Assembly (NCBI RefSeq): GCF_000732625.1
Contig: NZ_JPJI01000032.1
Span: 1,102,193 to 1,166,192, forward strand
DNA length: 64,000 nt
Direction: 5' to 3'
Source of the DNA: Nonlabens ulvanivorans
GTDB taxonomy: Bacteria; Bacteroidota; Bacteroidia; Flavobacteriales; Flavobacteriaceae
A program made the position numbers and the translations under genes. The notes under the pieces are model-generated. The model was not told where the DNA came from, made no database searches, and saw nothing but the letters and a program-made list of their open reading frames with translations. Shown piece after piece: positions 58,558 to 64,000 of this stretch (positions are counted from its first letter, which is position 1; the number at the start of each line of letters is the position of its first letter).

Positions 58558-58917
58558 ATGGAGAAGCTCACACAAAAGGAAGAAGAAATCATGCAAGTGC
58601 TTTGGCAATTAGAGAAAGCATTTGTAAAAGAGATTGTACCACAATTATCAGGTACTAATCATTACAATACCGTTTCTACTATTGTACGCAAGTTAGAAGA
58701 GAAAGGATATGTGGCTTATGAGGCTTTTGGTAAAACACACCGATATTATCCTATAGTAGATAAAGAAGTTTACCGCAACACCTTTGTCAATAATGCGATG
58801 ACCAGATATTTTAACGATAGTTATAAAAATATGGTTTCGTTTTTTGCAAAAGAAGAAAAAATAAGCGCAGCAGATTTGAGAGAAATTCTAGAAATGATAG
58901 AATCTAAAGAAAAATAA
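58558..58917 (+). CDS. BlaI/MecI-family transcriptional repressor
   Basis: 119 residues, winged helix with KLTQKEEEIMQVLWQLEKAFVKEI and TVSTIVRKLEEKGYV, followed by a helical dimerisation arm. In this family a partner M56 peptidase triggers cleavage and release of the repressor. The partner begins 1 base after this stop. It probably represses itself and the peptidase gene through the paired dyads upstream. No beta-lactamase gene is nearby, so the signal is not obviously a beta-lactam. Confidence 0.92.
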   Translation: MEKLTQKEEEIMQVLWQLEKAFVKEIVPQLSGTNHYNTVSTIVRKLEEKGYVAYEAFGKTHRYYPIVDKEVYRNTFVNNAMTRYFNDSYKNMVSFFAKEEKISAADLREILEMIESKEK

Positions 58918-58918
58918 G

Positions 58919-61705
58919 ATGGAAGCAGTTATAGAATATTTACTTAAAAGTGCTGGTGTACTAAGCAACTTTGTCCTTACATATCATTTTTTATTGCGAC
59001 GGTTGACTTTTTTTCAAGCAAATCGGTGTTTTCTATTTTTAGGTATTATTGCATCCATTGCCTTCCCATTGATAGAAATTACACAGACTGTTTATGTGGA
59101 ACAACCCATTCAACAATATACATATGTACCACAGCAAGTAGCAACGCCCATGGCAATAATGCTAGAACAGCCTGCAATTCCAGTAGATACAGCTTTTGAT
59201 TACTGGCAGCTTTTCGGCTTTTTATATGTAACTGTTATGGTTTTCTTTATAGGTAAAATGATAGTAGAGCTTAGCTCACTGTATCGTTTAATACGTTCAG
59301 GTAAGACCGTTAAGAGCGGGAATTTTGTGACGGTTACGCTTTCGCGAAAGCTGACTCCTTTTAGTTTCTTTAATTATATATGTATTAGTGAATCAGAAGA
59401 GCCCAGTGCTGCGCTAGATGTCATATTAGATCATGAGAAGGTACACGCCAGACAATGGCATAGTATTGATGTATTGCTGAGTCATTTATATAGAGCCATC
59501 TTCTGGATCAATCCGCTGGCGTGGTGGTTAAAAAAGCAAATAGGAGAGAACCTAGAGTTTATCGCAGATGCCGAAGCAAAAACGCAAACTAAATCTGGTG
59601 TTAGTTACGAGCGTACTTTATTGAGTAGCGCTGCATTTCATCTACAACCTTCACTAGCTAATAATTTTTTCACACCATTTATTAAAAAACGTATTATGAT
59701 GTTACAAAAAGAAGCCAGTGCACGCTGGAACGCATATAAGTATGCATTAATATTACCAGTAATTGTTGTTTTTCTCTACAGTTTTAATGTAGTTACTGAA
59801 GTTGAGTATCTAGAATTAGAAAATGATCCAACTCTAGATATTCAAAATTCATTAAAAGAGAGCAATGATCTAAATATGATCAATGCTGTTAAGGTTTCTA
59901 AAGCAGATTCTATTCTTAAAACCTCTGAAGAGCTTATCTATGATATCACAGCACAGACAACTGATGAAGATTTAGATAGGTATGCATCACAAATCAATGA
60001 CTATGCAAATTATCAAGTGAAATTTAGTGATCAAGAACGTGATGAAAGAAATAGATTAAAACGTCTTAGTATCTCTACAAAGTTTCCTGAAACAAAATGG
60101 GACAAGAACATGACTATTGGGACTGAGCCTTTTAAGTTATTACTTATTAAAGCTAGTAAAGAAAAGCTATGGGTGAATGATGATAATTCAAGTGAGACAT
60201 TATACATCACTAAAGATGGAGTTCATGTAGAAATGGGAGACGATTGGACCTATGGAGATTTAAATATAGAGCAAGATGAAAATTTTCAATGGAGTGAGGT
60301 AAACTCTAAAGATGTGAAGATTTACATTAAAATCACACCTACATCTACTAAAGAGTCTTTAGAAGAACATAAAAAGTTTTTAAAAGAATCTCATAACGTT
60401 GATTTCAAATACAGTAAGCTTAGATATAAAGAAGGAAAGCTGGTGTCTATTAAAATAGAACTGGATGATAATGATGGAGCAAAAATAGCACAGACCTATA
60501 AGAATGACACCGCAATACCTAATATATGTATTAACGGTTCTATAAAAGGAGATCACAAAAACTGGAAGCTCAACAATTGCGAGGATGCACCTCAAACTAC
60601 CTATCAATTAGGTGATGTTAAGTATATGAACTTATCACCTGATGAATATCATCAACTGACGCAAATGAATGTAGATAGTATTATGCAAACAATAAAATTG
60701 AGTACTATAAATATGGACTCATTACAGAATCAAATTGATTTGCAGCTTATGAATATCAATTTTGACTCTATTGAATCACACATTCAAAAATCCTTAATTT
60801 ATATCAATTCAGATTCAATAGGTAATTATTATCAAGAGTTACCAGATTTAAATGACTTAGATGATATTAATTACTCGCGGTTTGAAATGCCTAATAGTAA
60901 TTTAAGCTCTGGTAACTACATCGTTATGAATAACTCTGATAGTGAGAAACAGTTAGTTATAGTGGATGGTAAAGAATTTAATGGGTCTGTTTTAAGCGGG
61001 AATATGGACATGAGTAATGTTGCTTCAATGAATATATTAAAAGGTGAAGATGCAACTGATTTATATGGTGAGAAAGGAAAAGATGGAGTTGTGATTATTG
61101 CTACTAAAGATGGTGAAGGACTTAAAGAATTGCCAAGTAGTGTTGATAGAAGAGCACTGATGGATCAAAGACGATTTGAAATGGATTCTTTAAGAGCGAT
61201 GAGAAGAGATCAAATGGAATCTAGAAGGCAAGAACTATTACAACGCAGAGATGAAAAGAGACAACAAGCTCTCATTGAAAGAGATAGCTTAAAAAGAAGA
61301 GTTTCTATAGATTCTATAAGAATAGATAGAAACATGAGGATAGAAGAAAGACGTACAGCTATACTACAAGAAAGAGAAAGGAAAAAGGATGAAATAAATA
61401 AAAGGAGAGAACATATTATTGCTAACTCTCGTAATGGTGAATCTACACTTAGTGAAATTATAACCTCAGATACGCTTATGAACTTTAGTGAAGGGATGCT
61501 GGAAAAGTATGGAGAAAAAGTAAGAGCCAAAGGATACTCTTTCAATATCAAAACCTTTAAAGAACGCAATGGTAAAGTTGTAAAATTAAAAATAGAATTT
61601 GCAGGCACTGATTATGCCATTGCTACTAATAAAGGAATAAATAAACTCACTTTTGACTATTTCAAGGATGGGTTAAGTCCTAAAATGACATCCGTAAGTA
61701 ACTAA
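58919..61705 (+). CDS. M56 (BlaR1-like) membrane metallopeptidase with TonB-plug-like and repeated periplasmic domains
   Basis: 928 residues, far longer than BlaR1 (about 600). Membrane helices fill the first 300 residues. The zinc motif HEKVH (172-176) sits in LDHEKVHARQWHS, and ENLEFIADAEA near 217 is the typical third-ligand region. A last helix (about 280-300) leads to a large periplasmic part: repeat-type domains near 345-400 and 465-545 (KITPTSTKESLEEHKKFL), a TonB-plug-like stretch near 665-740 (MNILKGEDATDLYGEKGKDGVV), a basic Arg-rich coil (about 750-845) and a last repeat-type domain to the end. Coupled to the BlaI gene. A near-perfect palindrome (59337-59352) codes LSRK. Confidence 0.88.
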   Translation: MEAVIEYLLKSAGVLSNFVLTYHFLLRRLTFFQANRCFLFLGIIASIAFPLIEITQTVYVEQPIQQYTYVPQQVATPMAIMLEQPAIPVDTAFDYWQLFGFLYVTVMVFFIGKMIVELSSLYRLIRSGKTVKSGNFVTVTLSRKLTPFSFFNYICISESEEPSAALDVILDHEKVHARQWHSIDVLLSHLYRAIFWINPLAWWLKKQIGENLEFIADAEAKTQTKSGVSYERTLLSSAAFHLQPSLANNFFTPFIKKRIMMLQKEASARWNAYKYALILPVIVVFLYSFNVVTEVEYLELENDPTLDIQNSLKESNDLNMINAVKVSKADSILKTSEELIYDITAQTTDEDLDRYASQINDYANYQVKFSDQERDERNRLKRLSISTKFPETKWDKNMTIGTEPFKLLLIKASKEKLWVNDDNSSETLYITKDGVHVEMGDDWTYGDLNIEQDENFQWSEVNSKDVKIYIKITPTSTKESLEEHKKFLKESHNVDFKYSKLRYKEGKLVSIKIELDDNDGAKIAQTYKNDTAIPNICINGSIKGDHKNWKLNNCEDAPQTTYQLGDVKYMNLSPDEYHQLTQMNVDSIMQTIKLSTINMDSLQNQIDLQLMNINFDSIESHIQKSLIYINSDSIGNYYQELPDLNDLDDINYSRFEMPNSNLSSGNYIVMNNSDSEKQLVIVDGKEFNGSVLSGNMDMSNVASMNILKGEDATDLYGEKGKDGVVIIATKDGEGLKELPSSVDRRALMDQRRFEMDSLRAMRRDQMESRRQELLQRRDEKRQQALIERDSLKRRVSIDSIRIDRNMRIEERRTAILQERERKKDEINKRREHIIANSRNGESTLSEIITSDTLMNFSEGMLEKYGEKVRAKGYSFNIKTFKERNGKVVKLKIEFAGTDYAIATNKGINKLTFDYFKDGLSPKMTSVSN
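59337..59352. repeat. 16-base palindrome copy, one mismatch
   Basis: CGCTTTCGCGAAAGCT in the M56 gene; last base changed. Confidence 0.75.
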
Positions 61706-61730
61706 CTAGATTTAAAAATTAATTAGGCCT

Positions 61731-61764
61731 AAAAAGCCTGTCTTTAATTAAGACAGGCTTTTTT
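61731..61764 (+). terminator. Terminator of the BlaI-M56 operon
   Basis: AAAAAGCCTGTCTT / AAGACAGGCTTTTT stem, AT loop, T-run. Confidence 0.92.
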
Positions 61765-61809
61765 ATATTTAGAGAATTGAACTTATCGATAATAAGATAC
61801 CTTTGCATC

Positions 61810-61962
61810 ATGAGAAAAAAGCTCTTTAAAATATTAGCCCGAGTTAATAAAGCCGTTTTACCCAGCTTTACAAAACGTCGATTAGATTTAAGCAAGGCCA
61901 GTAAATGGCAAATGATGATCTTCGGTTATAAATTATGGGTAACTAAAAACGCACTTGACTAA
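61810..61962 (+). CDS. Small basic flavobacterial protein
   Basis: 50 residues from ATG 61810 (MRKKLFKILARVNKAV...), ending ...VTKNALD. An upstream start at 61777 is not favoured. Similar 50-residue proteins occur widely in Flavobacteriia, and I recall that some are labelled SsrA-binding protein by automatic tools. Length and content do not fit SmpB. Its TAA overlaps the next ATG (TAATG), so it is coupled to the BtuF-like gene. Confidence 0.75.
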   Translation: MRKKLFKILARVNKAVLPSFTKRRLDLSKASKWQMMIFGYKLWVTKNALD

Positions 61963-62762
61963 TGTTTATATCAATCACTGACCAATGTTACCGTACTGTT
62001 GATTTACCACAGCGCCCTTTGCGTATTGTTTCCTTAGTACCTTCACAAACAGAGCTTCTTGTAGAATTAGGACTTGAAGAATACCTAGTAGGTATTACTA
62101 GATTTTGTGAATATCCAACTGGATTAATTGATAAAATAAAAGTGGTAGGTGGTACAAAAAAGGTGATTGCTTCACGTATTTGGGAAGTTCAGCCAGATCT
62201 TATCATTTGTAATAAAGAAGAGAACACACAAGAGATTGTTCTAGCTTGTCAAGAAATCGCACCTACATACGTGTCAGATATAGCTCATCTAGATGATGCT
62301 ATTGAAATGATTGCAGACATAGGAAAAATGACTGGGACTAGTTTTAAAGCTAAATCGTTAGTGAATAGAATCAAAATAAACTTCAATCATTTTGATAAAG
62401 AATCACACAGTGCAGTCAACGCACTATATTTAATATGGAAAAATCCTTACATGACAGTTGGTAGCGATACCTTTATTCATGATATCATGGAGCGTGGTGG
62501 TTATAAAAACATCATGGATGGAGCTAGTCGTTATCCAGAATTGACGTTACAAAACATAATTAATTTAAATCCTGAAGTGATTCTGTTCTCATCAGAACCT
62601 TATGCTTTTAATGATTTAGATAAGAAGGAAATTGAAGACGCTTTCGCGAAAGCGGAATTAAAAAGTCCCAGATTGTTAACCGTAGATGGGACGTATTTCT
62701 CATGGTATGGCAGCCGTTTAAAAGACACACCTAACTATTTCAAACAATTGAATTCTAATTAA
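61962..62762 (+). CDS. BtuF-like ABC substrate-binding protein
   Basis: 266 residues, cobalamin/siderophore-type binding fold (PF01497): RIVSLVPSQTELLVELGLEEYLVGITRFCEYP at the start, WEVQPDLIICNKEEN near 70 and GGYKNIMDGASRYPELT near 180. No signal peptide is visible, which is odd for a periplasmic protein but common in flavobacterial members of this group. No BtuCD partner lies nearby. A palindrome at 62639-62654 codes AFAKA near residue 227. Confidence 0.82.
   Translation: MFISITDQCYRTVDLPQRPLRIVSLVPSQTELLVELGLEEYLVGITRFCEYPTGLIDKIKVVGGTKKVIASRIWEVQPDLIICNKEENTQEIVLACQEIAPTYVSDIAHLDDAIEMIADIGKMTGTSFKAKSLVNRIKINFNHFDKESHSAVNALYLIWKNPYMTVGSDTFIHDIMERGGYKNIMDGASRYPELTLQNIINLNPEVILFSSEPYAFNDLDKKEIEDAFAKAELKSPRLLTVDGTYFSWYGSRLKDTPNYFKQLNSN
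62639..62654. repeat. 16-base palindrome copy 9 (perfect)
   Basis: CGCTTTCGCGAAAGCG in the BtuF-like gene, giving AFAKA. Confidence 0.9.
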
Positions 62763-62925
62763 ATAGTGTTTGTTTGAGCTGAATAATTTCTGCTTTAAGC
62801 TGTTCTGCTTTTTTAAGAATAACCTGGCTGCGATCTCTATCTTTTAAGGCTACTTGAAACGATTTTCTTATCATAGAACAATACAAACGCTCTTTCTTGT
62901 ACAAATCTAAAGTGCGGTCACTCAT
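62755..62925 (-). CDS. Small coiled-coil protein, unknown
   Basis: 56 residues from ATG 62925 (MSDRTLDLYKK); an in-frame ATG at 62949 adds eight residues. Helical and charged (LKKAEQLKAEIIQLKQTLF at the end). Its 3' end overlaps that of the convergent BtuF-like gene by 8 bases. Not recognised; plausible but not certain. Confidence 0.55.
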   Translation of the reverse strand: MSDRTLDLYKKERLYCSMIRKSFQVALKDRDRSQVILKKAEQLKAEIIQLKQTLFN

Positions 62926-63013
62926 TTTATTTTTTAATTTAGAAAACAAAATTAAATTTAGTCTGTCTATTTATTTCCCCATTTAAAGTTAATAACGGTT
63001 AACAAAATATCAA

Positions 63014-63031
63014 TTGTGAGTTTGTTCACAA
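63014..63031. promoter_or_regulatory. CRP/FNR-like dyad TTGTGA-N6-TCACAA
   Basis: Perfect 6-base arms around six bases, the form of Crp-family sites. It lies about 90 bases before the minus-strand small protein gene and 25 bases before an orphan terminator. Confidence 0.4.
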
Positions 63032-63045
63032 ATAATATTTCATAA

Positions 63046-63081
63046 AAAAAAAGGCTGCTTCAGTAGAAACAGCCTTTTTAA
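63046..63081. terminator. Orphan terminator-like hairpin
   Basis: AAAAAGGCTGCTTC / GAAACAGCCTTTTT, one mismatch in the stem, A-run and T-run. The transcript it ends is not identified. Confidence 0.7.
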
Positions 63082-63153
63082 AATCCCCTTAATGATGTCG
63101 AAACATACATTTACTAGACGTTAATCTTCTTAAAAGGTTGCGTGAGATTTTAA

Positions 63154-63187
63154 ATAAAAAAAAGAAACCATCAAAATAGATGGTTTC
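63154..63187 (-). terminator. Terminator after the DUF4197 gene
   Basis: GAAACCATC / GATGGTTTC stem with an A-run at its left, a T-run on the minus strand. Confidence 0.82.
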
Positions 63188-63284
63188 TCCTTTCAACTAA
63201 CCCATAATAACGCTCCAATAGCAGGGCAAATTTCAATAAATTTCTTATTAGACGAGTTAACTGATTGTAAAAAGTCTGTTACAT

Positions 63285-63995
63285 TTAATCTTGTAGAGCA
63301 AATACACGTTGTAATAAATCTGTACCTCTGGAAGATACTTTGCTACGTATTTCTATTTCTTCTTGAGCAATCATTTTATAAACTCCTTCAAGTGCCTTTT
63401 GAGTAACATAATCTGTAAGGTCTGGATTTACATCACTAGTTAATGGTAAAGAATTGTATTTATTTATAGCACCAGACCATAGTTCTGTTGCGCCTACTTC
63501 ACCTAATTTATTATTAATAATAGGACTGAATTTTGCATACAACGCCTGTTGTGTTGCATTTTCAAGATAAGAGGTCGCAGCACGCTGATCACCTAATAAA
63601 ATCTGTTTTGCATCATTAAAAGATATTCCTTTTACAGCATCAACAAATATAGGAAGAGCTTCTTTTGTAGCATCCTCGGCAGCACGATTAAGAAGTTTGA
63701 GACCTTCATCTGCAACACTAGATAAACCTATTTTACGTAAACCATCATCTACTTTTTGTAATTCTTCTGGTAATAGAATTTTAACCAGTTCATTTCTATA
63801 GAAACCATCTGTAGCCATGAGTTTAGAAACTTCCTTGTCAATTCCTTGATCAAGAGCTTGTCTAAGTCCATTACCTATATCTGCTTGAGATAAAACACCG
63901 CCACTACCTGATGGTATACTATTAACAATTTCATTGAGACTACCGCAACTGTTAAAACTAATAGCGATGGTTAAAAGGATTATGATCTTTTTCAT
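63285..63995 (-). CDS. DUF4197 lipoprotein
   Basis: 236 residues; lipoprotein signal AISFNSCGSL. Helical DUF4197 protein: SQADIGNGLRQALDQGI near residue 40 and YVTQKALEGVYKMIAQEE near 200. Family of unknown role in Bacteroidota and Proteobacteria. The gene lies close to the window edge but is complete. Confidence 0.9.
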   Translation of the reverse strand: MKKIIILLTIAISFNSCGSLNEIVNSIPSGSGGVLSQADIGNGLRQALDQGIDKEVSKLMATDGFYRNELVKILLPEELQKVDDGLRKIGLSSVADEGLKLLNRAAEDATKEALPIFVDAVKGISFNDAKQILLGDQRAATSYLENATQQALYAKFSPIINNKLGEVGATELWSGAINKYNSLPLTSDVNPDLTDYVTQKALEGVYKMIAQEEIEIRSKVSSRGTDLLQRVFALQD

Positions 63996-64000
63996 TTATA

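Larger units (their letters stand above)
62950..63284. other. Intergenic stretch without a gene
   Basis: 335 bases. It holds the dyad TTGTGAgtttgtTCACAA (63014-63031), a terminator-like hairpin at 63046-63081 not clearly tied to a gene, and the DUF4197 terminator at 63154-63187. A small RNA ending at 63081 is conceivable; nothing else supports it. Confidence 0.5.

Noticed and set aside
58558-61705. Beta-lactam resistance operon
   Set aside because: BlaI and M56 are present but no beta-lactamase or PBP gene is adjacent; the family has other roles in Bacteroidota.
61810-61962. SmpB (SsrA-binding protein) identity for the 50-residue protein
   Set aside because: SmpB is about 150 residues with an OB fold; only the label used for similar small proteins suggests it.

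Overview
The window looks like the chromosome of a marine flavobacterium (Bacteroidota, Flavobacteriaceae). The base composition is AT-rich. There is a SusC/SusD pair, a hybrid two-component regulator, a type IX secretion C-terminal tag, Bacteroidota-type promoters (TTTG, 19 bases, TAnnTTTG), bacillithiol synthesis, a monomeric isocitrate dehydrogenase and many flavobacterial DUF proteins. A 16-base palindrome, CGCTTTCGCGAAAGCG, recurs about every 5 kb. I associate it loosely with the Nonlabens/Dokdonia group, from memory and with low confidence.

Layout. 0.3-22.4 kb is a polysaccharide-utilisation region for uronic-acid polymers. It starts with a beta-helix lyase-like gene broken by one in-frame stop, then a hybrid sensor/AraC regulator, SusC, SusD, a GH88 unsaturated glucuronyl hydrolase, a GH2 enzyme and an EamA transporter. 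An alginate module follows: PL17 lyase, KdgF-like cupin and two SDR oxidoreductases on +, and a two-domain PL6 lyase on -. Lyases cut the polymer, PL17 and GH88 release unsaturated monouronates, KdgF opens the ring and an SDR probably reduces the keto sugar. KdgK and KdgA are not in the window. Two TTGGTnnACCAA dyads, typical of FadR/UxuR-type GntR sites, lie before the broken gene and before PL17.

22.7-28.9 kb is a GbsR/MarR regulator with a complete RND efflux operon (adaptor, pump, outer-membrane factor). 29-36.5 kb holds tRNA-Arg(ACG), a DUF4139 protein with an inserted CarboxypepD_reg-like domain, apt, tRNA-His(GTG), bshB1 overlapping a Cys/Met-metabolism PLP enzyme, and hutI-VOC-hutG for histidine degradation. 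36.5-44.9 kb holds an imelysin-like/di-haem peroxidase fusion with a PhoX-like lipoprotein, an MBL-fold lipoprotein, and a DUF547, beta-barrel, Omp85-like operon.

45-54.7 kb is housekeeping: icd, rplS, trmD, and thrS-infC-rpmI-rplT, where infC has no standard start codon. A mini-protein with a T9SS sorting domain sits between trmD and rplS. 54.9-61.7 kb is the least understood part. Two secreted coiled-coil paralogues precede a BlaI-type repressor and a 928-residue M56 (BlaR1-like) metallopeptidase, and the periplasmic part of the peptidase appears to carry the same repeated domain as the two secreted proteins. Paired BlaI-like operators overlap the blaI promoter. The window ends with a small basic protein, a BtuF-like binding protein, a short coiled-coil protein and a DUF4197 lipoprotein.
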